The position numbers and the translations under genes were made by a program. From an uncultured Faecalicatena sp. (GTDB lineage Bacteria > Bacillota > Clostridia > Lachnospirales > Lachnospiraceae), in NCBI GenBank assembly GCA_948468385.1, contig CAOKHZ010000019.1, positions 23,913-87,912 of the forward strand: 64,000 nucleotides of DNA, written 5' to 3'. Under the pieces are notes generated by a model. The model worked only from the letters and a program-made list of their open reading frames with translations. It was not told where the DNA came from and searched no databases. How positions within the stretch are numbered: the stretch's first letter is position 1; each line of letters begins with the position of its first letter. This document shows positions 52,499-61,066 of this stretch, piece after piece.

Positions 52499-53518
52499 AT
52501 GAAGGACAGACTGGAACAAATTAAGAAGGAGGCTATCGGGGCCATCATGGCTTCGGATGTGCCGGAAAAACTGAACGACGTGCGTGTCAGGTTTCTGGGG
52601 AAGAAGGGGGAACTGACAGCCGTCTTAAAAGGAATGAAAGACGTGTCGCCGGAGGAGCGCCCGAAGGTGGGACAGATGGTTAATGAGACTCGCGCGGCCA
52701 TCGAACAAGTCTTGGAGGAGACGAAGTCGAAGATGGAGCAAGCCATTCGCGAGGAGAGGTTAAAGAAGGAGGTCATCGACGTGACGCTCCCGGCCAAGAT
52801 GAACAATGTCGGCCATAGGCATCCGAATACCATCGCCTTGGAGGAGGTGGAGCGTATTTTCGTCGGCATGGGCTATGAGGTAGTGGAAGGTCCGGAAGTG
52901 GAGTACGACGAGTATAATTTCGAAAAGCTCAATATTCCGGCGGATCATCCGGCGAAGGACGAGCAGGACACGTTTTACATCAATAAGGAGATTTTGCTGC
53001 GCACGCAGACTTCACCGGTGCAGGCGCGGGTGATGGAGCAGGGGAAACTGCCCATTCGCATGATCGCGCCCGGGAGGGTGTTCCGCTCCGACGAGGTGGA
53101 CGCGACGCATTCACCCTCGTTCCACCAGATTGAAGGGCTGGTCATCGACAAGGATATTTCCTTTGCCGATTTGAAGGGAACGCTGGAAGTGTTCGCCAAG
53201 GAGCTGTTCGGGCCGGAGACGAAGACGAAGTTCCGTCCGCATCATTTCCCATTCACGGAACCAAGCGCGGAGGTGGACGTGAGTTGTTTTAAATGCGGCG
53301 GCAAGGGATGCCGGTTCTGCAAGGGTTCCGGTTGGATTGAAATCCTGGGTTGCGGCATGGTGCATCCTCACGTACTGGAGATGTGCGGCATTGATCCGGA
53401 GGAATATAACGGGTTCGCGTTCGGCGTGGGCCTGGAGCGTATCGCGCTTCTGAAATACGAGATTGACGACATGCGCTTGCTGTATGAAAACGACATCCGG
53501 TTTTTGAAACAATTTTGA
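52499..53518 (+). CDS. pheS: Phenylalanyl-tRNA synthetase alpha subunit
   Basis: A 339-aa class II synthetase subunit. The N-terminal coiled coil is followed by the catalytic core: motif 2 [34 protein letters not shown], a zinc-like [12 protein letters not shown] loop, and motif 3 [17 protein letters not shown]. It forms an alpha2-beta2 enzyme with PheT. AAAGGAG precedes the ATG. Confidence 0.98.
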   Translation: MKDRLEQIKKEAIGAIMASDVPEKLNDVRVRFLGKKGELTAVLKGMKDVSPEERPKVGQMVNETRAAIEQVLEETKSKMEQAIREERLKKEVIDVTLPAKMNNVGHRHPNTIALEEVERIFVGMGYEVVEGPEVEYDEYNFEKLNIPADHPAKDEQDTFYINKEILLRTQTSPVQARVMEQGKLPIRMIAPGRVFRSDEVDATHSPSFHQIEGLVIDKDISFADLKGTLEVFAKELFGPETKTKFRPHHFPFTEPSAEVDVSCFKCGGKGCRFCKGSGWIEILGCGMVHPHVLEMCGIDPEEYNGFAFGVGLERIALLKYEIDDMRLLYENDIRFLKQF

Positions 53519-53571
53519 CCGAAAGCGGCTTGAAGAAAGTTTAAAGATAGAGAAAGCGAGGATTTTATACA

Positions 53572-55992
53572 ATGAATACTTCATTATCATGGATTAAGGC
53601 GTATGTTCCTGACCTGGACGTGACGGCGCAGGAATATACCGACGCGATGACGTTGTCCGGGACGAAGGTGGAGGGCTTCGAGGAGACGGACGCGGATTTG
53701 GAGAAAATCGTCATCGGGCAGATTGAGAAAATAGAGAAACATCCGGACGCGGACAAGCTGGTCATCTGTCAGGTAAACGTGGGAAATGAGAAAATCCAGA
53801 TTGTGACCGGGGCACCAAATGTTTATGAAGGAGCCAAGGTTCCGGTGGTGCTTGACGGCGGACGCGTGGCGGGCGGCCACGAGCCGGGGCAGCGCGTCGA
53901 GGGCGGTATCAAAATCAAGAAGGGAAAGCTGCGCGGTATCGAGAGCGATGGCATGATGTGCTCCATCGAGGAATTGGGTTCCAACCGTGACATGTATCCG
54001 GAAGCGCCGGAGCATGGCATCTACATTTTCCCGGAGGACGCAGAAGTGGGCGCGGACGCGGTGGAGGCACTTGGCCTGCACGACGCGGTGTTTGAATACG
54101 AGGTCACTTCCAACCGGGTGGACTGCTACAGCGTGATAGGCATCGCGCGGGAGGCGGCCGCGACCTTTGGCAAGAAATTCGTCCCGCCGGTGGTGACGGA
54201 GACGGGAAATGCGGAGGACGCGGCAGATTATATTCAGGTTTCCGTGGAAAATAAGAAGCTTTGTCCAAGGTATTGCGCGCGGGTGGTAAAAAACATCAAG
54301 ATTGCCCCGTCGCCAAAGTGGATGCAAAGGCGGCTGGCTTCCGTGGGCATCCGGCCGATTAACAACCTGGTTGACATTACCAATTACGTGATGGAAGAGT
54401 ATGGACAGCCGATGCATGCCTACGATTTGGACACGATTGCCGGACGGCAGATTATCGTCAAGACCGCCGCGGACGGGGACGTGTTCACGACGCTGGACGG
54501 GCAGGAGCGAAAGCTGGACAAGGACGTCTTGATGATTTGCGACGGGGAGAAGGAAGTCGGCATTGCCGGCATCATGGGCGGGGAAAATTCCATGATTACC
54601 GATGACGTGAAGACGGTGCTGTTCGAGGCGGCCTGCTTCGACGGGGTGAACATTCGCAAGTCGGCCAAGAGAGTGGGACTTCGCACGGACGCTTCCGGCA
54701 AGTTCGAGAAAGGCCTTGACCCGAACAACACGAAAGCCGCGATTGACCGTGCCTGCCAGCTTGTCGAGGAAATGGGCGCGGGCGAGGTCGTTGGCGGTAT
54801 GGTGGACGTGTACGACGAGGTGAGGGAGCCGGCGCGGGTGGCATTTGACGAGAAAAAGATTAACCGGATGCTGGGCACGGACATTTCCAAGGAGCAGATG
54901 ATTGCCTATTTTGAAAAGTTGGATTTGACGTATGACGAGGCGACGAACGAGGTGATTGCCCCGACATTTCGTCAGGATTTGCACTGTCTCGCGGATTTGG
55001 CGGAGGAAGTGGCGAGATTTTATGGGTACGACAATATTCCGACCACGCTGCCGGACGGGGAGGCGACGACCGGGAAAATGACGTTCAAGCTGCGTATCGA
55101 GCAGGTGGCGCGTGACATCGCCGAATTCTGCGGGTTCAGCCAGGGCATGAGTTATTCGTTCGAGAGTCCGAAAGTGTTTGACAAATTGCTGTTGCCGAAA
55201 GACTCGCCATTGCGGGACGCGATTGAAATCATGAATCCGCTGGGTGAGGATTACAGTGTCATGCGGACGATTTCCCTAAACGGGATGTTAAGTTCCCTGG
55301 CGACCAATTTTAACCGGAGGAATAAAAACGTCCGCTTGTACGAGCTGGGCAACGTGTATTTGCCGAAGAGCCTGCCGCTTGCCGAGCTTCCCGACGAGCG
55401 GATGCAGTTCACGCTGGGAATGTACGGTGACGGGGATTTCTTCAGCATGAAGGGCGTGGTGGAAGAATTTTTTGAAAAAATCGGCATGAAGGGCCGGAGG
55501 ATCTACGAACCAAAGGCAGACAGGCCATACCTCCATCCGGGACGGCAGGCCGACATCGTGTATGACGGGAAACTGCTTGGCTATCTGGGCGAGGTGCATC
55601 CGCAGGTGGCGGACAATTATGGAATCGGGACGCGCGCTTACGTGGCGGTGCTTGACATGCCAATGATTTTGGGATATGCTACATTCGATAGGAAATATTG
55701 CGGAATCGCCAAGTATCCGGCAGTTTCCCGTGACATCAGCATGGTCGTGCCAAAGGGCGTGTTAGTCGGGCAGATTGAGTCGATGCTTTTGCAGCGGGGC
55801 GGGAAATATTTGGAGAGCTTTGAATTGTTCGATCTGTATGAGGGCGCACAGATTCAGGAGGGATTCAAATCCGTGGCATATTCGGTCGTGTTCCGCGCAC
55901 CGGACAAGACGTTGGAGGAGGCGGACGTCACCGCCGTGATGAAGAAGATTCTCAACGGTTTGGAAAGCTTGGGAATTAAGTTGAGAGAATAA
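53572..55992 (+). CDS. pheT: Phenylalanyl-tRNA synthetase beta subunit
   Basis: An 806-aa subunit of normal length. Domains: N-terminal region with the tRNA-binding EMAP-like domain (about 40-150; KLVICQVNVGNEKIQIVTGA), the B3/B4 editing domain (about 210-385), B5 (about 400-470), the inactive catalytic-like core, and the ferredoxin-fold anticodon-binding domain at the end (KYPAVSRDISMVVPKGV). It shares the T-box-controlled transcript with pheS. Confidence 0.98.
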   Translation: MNTSLSWIKAYVPDLDVTAQEYTDAMTLSGTKVEGFEETDADLEKIVIGQIEKIEKHPDADKLVICQVNVGNEKIQIVTGAPNVYEGAKVPVVLDGGRVAGGHEPGQRVEGGIKIKKGKLRGIESDGMMCSIEELGSNRDMYPEAPEHGIYIFPEDAEVGADAVEALGLHDAVFEYEVTSNRVDCYSVIGIAREAAATFGKKFVPPVVTETGNAEDAADYIQVSVENKKLCPRYCARVVKNIKIAPSPKWMQRRLASVGIRPINNLVDITNYVMEEYGQPMHAYDLDTIAGRQIIVKTAADGDVFTTLDGQERKLDKDVLMICDGEKEVGIAGIMGGENSMITDDVKTVLFEAACFDGVNIRKSAKRVGLRTDASGKFEKGLDPNNTKAAIDRACQLVEEMGAGEVVGGMVDVYDEVREPARVAFDEKKINRMLGTDISKEQMIAYFEKLDLTYDEATNEVIAPTFRQDLHCLADLAEEVARFYGYDNIPTTLPDGEATTGKMTFKLRIEQVARDIAEFCGFSQGMSYSFESPKVFDKLLLPKDSPLRDAIEIMNPLGEDYSVMRTISLNGMLSSLATNFNRRNKNVRLYELGNVYLPKSLPLAELPDERMQFTLGMYGDGDFFSMKGVVEEFFEKIGMKGRRIYEPKADRPYLHPGRQADIVYDGKLLGYLGEVHPQVADNYGIGTRAYVAVLDMPMILGYATFDRKYCGIAKYPAVSRDISMVVPKGVLVGQIESMLLQRGGKYLESFELFDLYEGAQIQEGFKSVAYSVVFRAPDKTLEEADVTAVMKKILNGLESLGIKLRE

Positions 55993-56104
55993 AGCCAAGA
56001 GAATAAAGCCGGGGGCGGCTTGCCCTTGAATCGGTGGGAGAGGCAGGGACGGATTCATAAATCCAACGAAACGGTAGTAAATGAAGAAAGACAGGTGGTT
56101 GCAA

Positions 56105-57091
56105 ATGAAAAAGAAACAGATAATCGGCATGGTGGTGGCGGCATTATTGTTTATCGCGATTGGCGTGAGCAGCGTCCTTAGCAATGCCACGGCGACGAGC
56201 ATGCAGGAGGAATATCTGGCAAACCTCTTGCTGGACAATTATTATGGGTATACGTTCAATCCGCCGATGAGCGAGTATATTGGCGTCGTGAACGTGGTGG
56301 GAACGATTGAGGGGCAAATGGCGACGGGCCCCTTTGACACCCCGCAGAGTTATCTGCATATTTCGACTTTGAATTTTATCGACGAGTTGATGGCGGACGC
56401 TGACAACAAGGGGATTTTGTTGTACGTGGATTCACCGGGCGGTACGGTTTACGAGTCTGAAGAATTGTATTTGAAGCTACAGGAATACAAGGAGTCCACG
56501 GGAAATCCCATCTGGGTGTACATGGCGCATTACGCGGCATCGGGCGGTTACATGGCTTCGATGGCGGGTGACGTGATTTATGCCAACCCGAATACGACGA
56601 CGGGCTCCATCGGCGTAATCATGTCCGGCTATGACATGTCGGGCTTGTATGAAAAGCTGGGAATTCGTTACTATAGCATTACAAGCGGGGCCAACAAGGA
56701 CGGCAGTCTCATGACGGATGAACAGATTGCAATTTATCAGTCGCAGATTGACGAGTGCTACGAACGGTTCGTGGAGATTGTTTGTGACGGCCGGGGAATG
56801 TCGACGGAAGAAGTGAAGGCTTTGGCCGACGGGCGCACCTATACGGCGAAGCAGGCTTTGGCAAACGGCCTTGTTGACGCGATTGCCTTGGAAGATGACA
56901 TGACTTATGAAATGTGTTTGGAGCTTGGCGTATATCAGTTCTATTCCATGGAAACCACGGATAATTTCATGTCTTCGTTTTTCTCAAAGATAGGGAGCAT
57001 GATGCCAAAGTCGGACAGCCAGGTTTTGAAGGAGACCGCGGCGGAGATGGAAAGCGGGGTGCTGATGTACTATGCAGAGCAATTACGATGA
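56105..57091 (+). CDS. Signal peptide peptidase SppA-type S49 protease
   Basis: A 328-aa membrane-anchored protease with one N-terminal transmembrane segment (residues 5-27). The S49 domain shows VDSPGGTVYESEELYLKL, nucleophile Ser in YAASGGYMASMAGD, and TTTGSIGVIMSGYDMSGLYE followed by the general-base Lys in SGANKDGS. The ATG at 56105 is preferred (AGGTGG) to 56081. It degrades cleaved signal peptides or membrane-bound peptides. Its end overlaps the RDD gene by 20 bases, implying a linked role. Confidence 0.9.
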   Translation: MKKKQIIGMVVAALLFIAIGVSSVLSNATATSMQEEYLANLLLDNYYGYTFNPPMSEYIGVVNVVGTIEGQMATGPFDTPQSYLHISTLNFIDELMADADNKGILLYVDSPGGTVYESEELYLKLQEYKESTGNPIWVYMAHYAASGGYMASMAGDVIYANPNTTTGSIGVIMSGYDMSGLYEKLGIRYYSITSGANKDGSLMTDEQIAIYQSQIDECYERFVEIVCDGRGMSTEEVKALADGRTYTAKQALANGLVDAIALEDDMTYEMCLELGVYQFYSMETTDNFMSSFFSKIGSMMPKSDSQVLKETAAEMESGVLMYYAEQLR

Positions 57092-58820
57092 GAACGTGCA
57101 TGAAAAGGGACTACTTGATGAGAGCGTGAATGAAAAGGGAATGTTTGATGAGAGCGTACATGAAGGGGGAATTCTCGACGAGAACGTTCTTGACAAGGAC
57201 ACGCATGATGGAAACGTGCAAAAGGAGTCAGAAGGCTTGAACACGGAAAGTCCGAGCGTGGAAGAGTCGAACGTGGAAAATGCAAGTATGAAAAGTTTGG
57301 ATGCAGGAAGCGCAGGTGCAGAAAGTTCGAACGTTCAGAATACGAACGTAAAGAACCAGGAATCGCAAGCTCAGAAGAAATATGGCGTGCGGGACGGGTT
57401 TGTGTTTGAGGAACCCGAGGCCGTCGAGAATGTGGCCTATGCGGGATTTTGGACGCGGTTGGCGGCCTTTTTGATTGATAGCGTGCTTGTCTGGGTGGGA
57501 CTTTTGCTGGTGCGCTTGGTGATGGTTTTTGTCTCGTCCGGCTTGGATGGGACGATTTTAGGCGGGAATATATTGTTCCATTATTCCTTGACGGACATCG
57601 TTGTTTATGTGGCGGAAGTCGTGTATTTTATCTTGTTCACCTATTATTCGGGCGCGACGCTGGGAAAACGCGCGTTAAATTTGCGCGTGGTCAATGCAAA
57701 CGGCGGAAAGTTGAGTTTGTGGGACGTGGTATATCGGGAAACCATCGGAAGGTTTTTGTGTGCCGTGACGATTGGGATTGGCTATATATTCGTTGCCGCC
57801 GACAAGGAAAAAAGAGGGCTGCATGACATGTTGTGCGATACCCGCGTCATTTATGCCAAGACGATGAAAATATACCCCGTTTATTATACGACTGCCGGCA
57901 GAAGAGTGCCAGGCGGCGGAGTGGCGCCAAATAGGGGGCCAGTAAACTATGGTGGTTCTGTGCCAGGCAGGGGGCCGGTCAATTATGGAGGCCCTGCGCC
58001 GGGCAGGGGAGCGGTCAATTATGGAAGTCCCGCGCCGGGGAAGGGGTCGGTCAACTATGGCGGTGTCACGCCGGGACGTGGGCCAGTAAAGTCCGGCGGC
58101 TATACGGCAAGCGCAAGGCCGGGAAACTATAGTGGCTTTGAAGGGAATAGAGGAGCATTTTCTTACGGAAATGGCATGCAGGGGAAAGAAAACGCGGCTT
58201 ATGGAAGTACGTTGCAGGGAAAGGGAAATAACTTTTATGGCGGAGGCGCGCCAAACGTAGGAAATGTGTCAAACATGGGAAATACGCCCAATATGGGAAA
58301 CGCACCGAACACATGGCACACGCCGAATATGGAAAGAACGCCGAACATGTGGGACACGCCAAATGTAGGAAGTACGCCGAACGTGGGAAGCACATCGAAT
58401 ACATGGAATACGCCGAACGTAGGAAGTACGCCGAACGTGGGAAACGCATCGAATGCATGGAATACGCCGAACGTAGGAAACATGCCGAATATGGGAAGCG
58501 TACCAAATACATGGAATACGCCGAACGTAGGAAGTATGCCGAACGTGGGAAGTACGCCAAACACGGGAAGTGTACCGAATACTTGGGATACGCCGGACGT
58601 TGGTTATGTGCCGCGAGAGGTTCGTTATGAGGAAACCTCAAGGCCGGAGGAGCCGACGTGGTCAAGTCGGCTGGGTCAGCCGAATTGGACAGGGCCAGCC
58701 CAGTCAGGCCAACCGGGTCAATCAGGCCAGCCAAACTGGACTCGGCCGGAGCAGCCAGGCCAGTCGACACGTTCAGACCAGAAGGGGCAGGACAATCGAG
58801 GTTCAGGGACTCCATGGTAA
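57072..58820 (+). CDS. RDD-family membrane protein with repetitive C-terminal tail
   Basis: A 582-aa protein. Residues 1-110 are acidic and degenerately repetitive (DENVHEKGLLDESVNEKG). The RDD domain (about 122-265) has three transmembrane segments, with YAGFWTRLAAFLIDSVLVW at its start and GATLGKRALNLRVV. The tail (275-510) consists of PGRGPVNYGG-type units, then more than ten short Asn-Thr-Pro-Asn-Val-Gly units, and ends in Gln/Pro/Gly repeats. Such tails are intrinsically disordered. It starts inside the SppA gene. RDD function is uncertain (transport or stress). Confidence 0.85.
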   Translation: MQSNYDENVHEKGLLDESVNEKGMFDESVHEGGILDENVLDKDTHDGNVQKESEGLNTESPSVEESNVENASMKSLDAGSAGAESSNVQNTNVKNQESQAQKKYGVRDGFVFEEPEAVENVAYAGFWTRLAAFLIDSVLVWVGLLLVRLVMVFVSSGLDGTILGGNILFHYSLTDIVVYVAEVVYFILFTYYSGATLGKRALNLRVVNANGGKLSLWDVVYRETIGRFLCAVTIGIGYIFVAADKEKRGLHDMLCDTRVIYAKTMKIYPVYYTTAGRRVPGGGVAPNRGPVNYGGSVPGRGPVNYGGPAPGRGAVNYGSPAPGKGSVNYGGVTPGRGPVKSGGYTASARPGNYSGFEGNRGAFSYGNGMQGKENAAYGSTLQGKGNNFYGGGAPNVGNVSNMGNTPNMGNAPNTWHTPNMERTPNMWDTPNVGSTPNVGSTSNTWNTPNVGSTPNVGNASNAWNTPNVGNMPNMGSVPNTWNTPNVGSMPNVGSTPNTGSVPNTWDTPDVGYVPREVRYEETSRPEEPTWSSRLGQPNWTGPAQSGQPGQSGQPNWTRPEQPGQSTRSDQKGQDNRGSGTPW

Positions 58821-58856
58821 GAATGCGGATAACGAGTACGGAAGGAAATAGGATAA

Positions 58857-59882
58857 TTGAAGACGAGTGATTTTTATTATGAGCTTCCTCAAGAATTGAT
58901 TGCGCAAGATCCGTTGGAGGATCGCTCCGCCTCCCGCCTTTTAGTGCTTGACAAGGAGTCGGGAAAGATAGAGCACCATATATTTAAGGAAATCGTGGAT
59001 TACTTGAATCCGGGCGACTGTCTGGTCATCAATGACACGAAAGTGATCCCGGCAAGGTTGTTGGGAGAGAAGGTGGATACGAAAGCAAAGGTTGAGGTGT
59101 TGCTTTTAAAACGGAAAGAGAATGATGTTTGGGAGACTTTGGTAAAGCCGGGGCGCAAGATGCGGCCGGGTACGAAGGTCAGCTTTGGAAACGGACTTTT
59201 GACGGCAGAGGTTTTGGACGTGGCGGAGGAAGGAAACCGCCTGATTCAGTTTCATTATGAAGGAATTTTTGAGGAAATATTGGATCAGTTGGGGCAGATG
59301 CCCCTTCCGCCCTACATTACGCACCAGTTGAAGGAGCGTGAACGATACAATACCGTCTATGCGAAACATGAAGGCTCGGCGGCCGCGCCGACGGCGGGGC
59401 TGCATTTTACCCCTGAGATTTTGGCGGAGCTAGAGAGAAAGGGCGTGGATATTGCAAGAGTCACGCTACATGTAGGACTGGGGACGTTTCGTCCGGTGAA
59501 AGTGGAAGAAGTGACAAAACACCACATGCATTCCGAGTTTTATCAAATCAGCGCGGAGGCCGCAGAAAAAATCAACCGTGCAAAGTCAGGTGGAGGGCGC
59601 GTCATCTGCGTGGGGACGACGAGTTGCAGGACGATTGAATCGGCGGCAGACGAACAAGGACGGTTGCAGGATTGCAGCGGTTGGACGGAGATTTTTATTT
59701 ATCCAGGATATCGGTTTAAGGTGTTGGACGGGCTGATTACAAATTTCCATCTGCCAGAATCGACGCTGATTATGCTGGTGAGCGCGCTGGCGGGAAGGGA
59801 ACAAGTATTGGCGGCATACGAAGAGGCCGTGAAGGAAAAATATCGCTTCTTCAGCTTCGGGGATGCAATGTACATTGGGTGA
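58857..59882 (+). CDS. queA: S-adenosylmethionine:tRNA ribosyltransferase-isomerase
   Basis: A 341-aa enzyme of queuosine synthesis: adds the epoxycyclopentane part from SAM to preQ1-tRNA. It starts at TTG (58857), behind GGAAGGAAATAGG; the sequence [20 protein letters not shown] matches the usual N-terminus, so the rare start is convincing. Other marks: RDD-like [53 protein letters not shown]. No other queuosine genes are in the window. Confidence 0.96.
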   Translation: MKTSDFYYELPQELIAQDPLEDRSASRLLVLDKESGKIEHHIFKEIVDYLNPGDCLVINDTKVIPARLLGEKVDTKAKVEVLLLKRKENDVWETLVKPGRKMRPGTKVSFGNGLLTAEVLDVAEEGNRLIQFHYEGIFEEILDQLGQMPLPPYITHQLKERERYNTVYAKHEGSAAAPTAGLHFTPEILAELERKGVDIARVTLHVGLGTFRPVKVEEVTKHHMHSEFYQISAEAAEKINRAKSGGGRVICVGTTSCRTIESAADEQGRLQDCSGWTEIFIYPGYRFKVLDGLITNFHLPESTLIMLVSALAGREQVLAAYEEAVKEKYRFFSFGDAMYIG

Positions 59883-59967
59883 GTAAAAAATTGAGTCGTA
59901 GAAAAGCCCGCAAAAGCGCAGTATTACTGGGGTTTTGCTAATATTCAAGTGCTATTATATTAAAATC

Positions 59968-60008
59968 AGAGGAGGCCGCAAAAATGCTGCCTCCTCTGCA
60001 CTTTTTTG
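59968..60008 (+). terminator. Intrinsic terminator downstream of queA
   Basis: Nine-bp stem AGAGGAGGC/GCCTCCTCT followed by GCACTTTTTTG. It marks the end of the housekeeping block; the next 450 bases hold no intact gene. Confidence 0.8.
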
Positions 60009-60198
60009 TATACTATCGATGAAACTGATGAAGGATATTTTTTCCTGCTTAGTGAGAAACTCAATTGCTTTAATCTCTCCACTTTCGACAGATATCCCTT
60101 TGATCACATCTTGAAAAAAATGTTTTAAGTCATAGAATGGGATGACTTTTACACAGCCCGAGAAATTAATATTAGAAAGATGATATTGGTTATGTTGG

Positions 60199-60315
60199 AT
60201 GTCTTTTAAAGATCTGCTGAAAGAGCAGGGTTTTCCAGATATGAAATGGCATGGACTGCGCCATAAGGCTTGTCGAACAGATTTTGCTTGTTGGGAAGAA
60301 TCCCAAACCCTCTGA
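60199..60315 (+). pseudogene. Relic of a tyrosine-recombinase (integrase) gene
   Basis: A 38-codon frame whose core, FKDLLKEQGFPDMKWHGLRH, resembles the catalytic box II region (H-x-L-R-H) of phage/ICE integrases. The usual continuation (helices leading to the LGH box and Tyr) is absent; after ACRTDFACWEESQTL it stops. No start or ribosome site is credible, so it is a fossil fragment. It marks the boundary of the foreign-looking segment to the right. The remainder of 59883-60491 shows no intact gene. Confidence 0.5.
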
Positions 60316-60460
60316 AATATTTCTTGCTTCCCGCAATACCATATAGGGCGGTTTCGCCAAAGGCATACAAAGTTTCTTTTTTGCCATTTGTGAAAATGAT
60401 ATGAACTTTTCATCCGCACTTGACAACGGAAAAGCTTAGTAGTAATATAAATGCGTTTAA

Positions 60461-60472
60461 TTAGAATTCTAA
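60461..60472. promoter_or_regulatory. Palindromic operator TTAGAATTCTAA, site 1
   Basis: A perfect 12-bp palindrome 19 bases before the MarR start codon; identical sites lie at 60941 and 61040. Probably bound by the adjacent MarR protein for autoregulation. Confidence 0.75.
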
Positions 60473-60491
60473 ATAAAAATAGGACGGTGCC

Positions 60492-60920
60492 ATGATGGAC
60501 GAAAAAAAGCTGATGGAAAAATATGACAAGTTAAACAGGAGAATGTTGAGATACTTTTCCGGTTTTTTTACGGGTACATCAATAACCAGTATTCAAGGTC
60601 TTATCCTGCATTATATTATTGTCGAATCAGAAGCGAGGGATATCTTCCCGAAAGACATAGAAGAATTCTTGGAAATTAAGGGTTCTTCTGTCACAAGCCT
60701 TATCAGCAATCTGGAGCGTAATGGCTATTTGCGCCGTGAAAGTTTAGACAGTGACAGGCGTTATAAAAAACTTGTCTTGACTGAACAGACACTTGCGATA
60801 AAGGATGATATTACAAGCCGCATCAATGAGTATATGCACAGTATGTTTGTCGGTATCTCCGAAGATGATTTAAAAATCTTTGAAAAAGTCATTTTGCAAA
60901 TGACGGAGAATACGAAATAG
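60492..60920 (+). CDS. MarR-family transcriptional regulator
   Basis: A 142-aa winged-helix repressor: recognition region GSSVTSLISNLERNGYLRR, wing SLDSDRRYKKLVLTEQ. Lower GC and different codon use from the genes to the left suggest transfer. It lies before a MATE pump, and both have the same 12-bp palindrome upstream, so it probably represses itself and the pump. Confidence 0.92.
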   Translation: MMDEKKLMEKYDKLNRRMLRYFSGFFTGTSITSIQGLILHYIIVESEARDIFPKDIEEFLEIKGSSVTSLISNLERNGYLRRESLDSDRRYKKLVLTEQTLAIKDDITSRINEYMHSMFVGISEDDLKIFEKVILQMTENTK

Positions 60921-60940
60921 GTACTCTTTTACCCAAATGC

Positions 60941-60952
60941 TTAGAATTCTAA
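60941..60952. promoter_or_regulatory. Palindromic operator TTAGAATTCTAA, site 2
   Basis: Identical to site 1, 21 bases after the MarR stop codon and upstream of the short leader frame. Confidence 0.7.
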
Positions 60953-60975
60953 TTAAATGGAAAGGAGGAGTTCCA

Positions 60976-61023
60976 ATGAGATTACCGCCCGCAAAAAATA
61001 ATATGATTATTTGCATAAACTAA
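60976..61023 (+). CDS. 15-codon leader reading frame
   Basis: A strong AAAGGAGGAG ribosome site precedes ATG and a 15-residue frame, MRLPPAKNNMIICIN, ending TAA. It precedes the MATE gene and overlaps the -35 region of the proximal promoter, so it would be translated only from the upstream promoter. It could be a regulatory leader peptide or the remnant of a lost gene. No homology is recognised. Confidence 0.4.
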   Translation: MRLPPAKNNMIICIN

Positions 61024-61051
61024 TTTTTTGCCTTTATACTTAGAATTCTAA
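61011..61051 (+). promoter_or_regulatory. MATE promoter with operator site 3
   Basis: TTGCAT (61011-61016), 18 bases, TATACT (61035-61040), directly followed by the third TTAGAATTCTAA (61040-61051), where a bound repressor would block transcription. Confidence 0.65.
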
Positions 61052-61066
61052 TCAAAGGAGGACACG

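Noticed and set aside
53587-54984. A 465-codon minus-strand open frame
   Set aside because: Antisense to pheT with shadow-type composition. Similar shadows opposite gltX (40899-42101) and purB (39394-40125) were dropped for the same reason.
58255-58610. CRISPR-like regular repeats
   Set aside because: The period is short and degenerate, and the repeats are in frame in the RDD protein tail with no spacers of constant length.
59955-60419. A 154-codon minus-strand frame after queA
   Set aside because: It runs antisense through the integrase relic and its last codons lie in the queA terminator. The C-terminal half (IKGISVESGEIKAIEFL) looks protein-like but matches nothing I can name.
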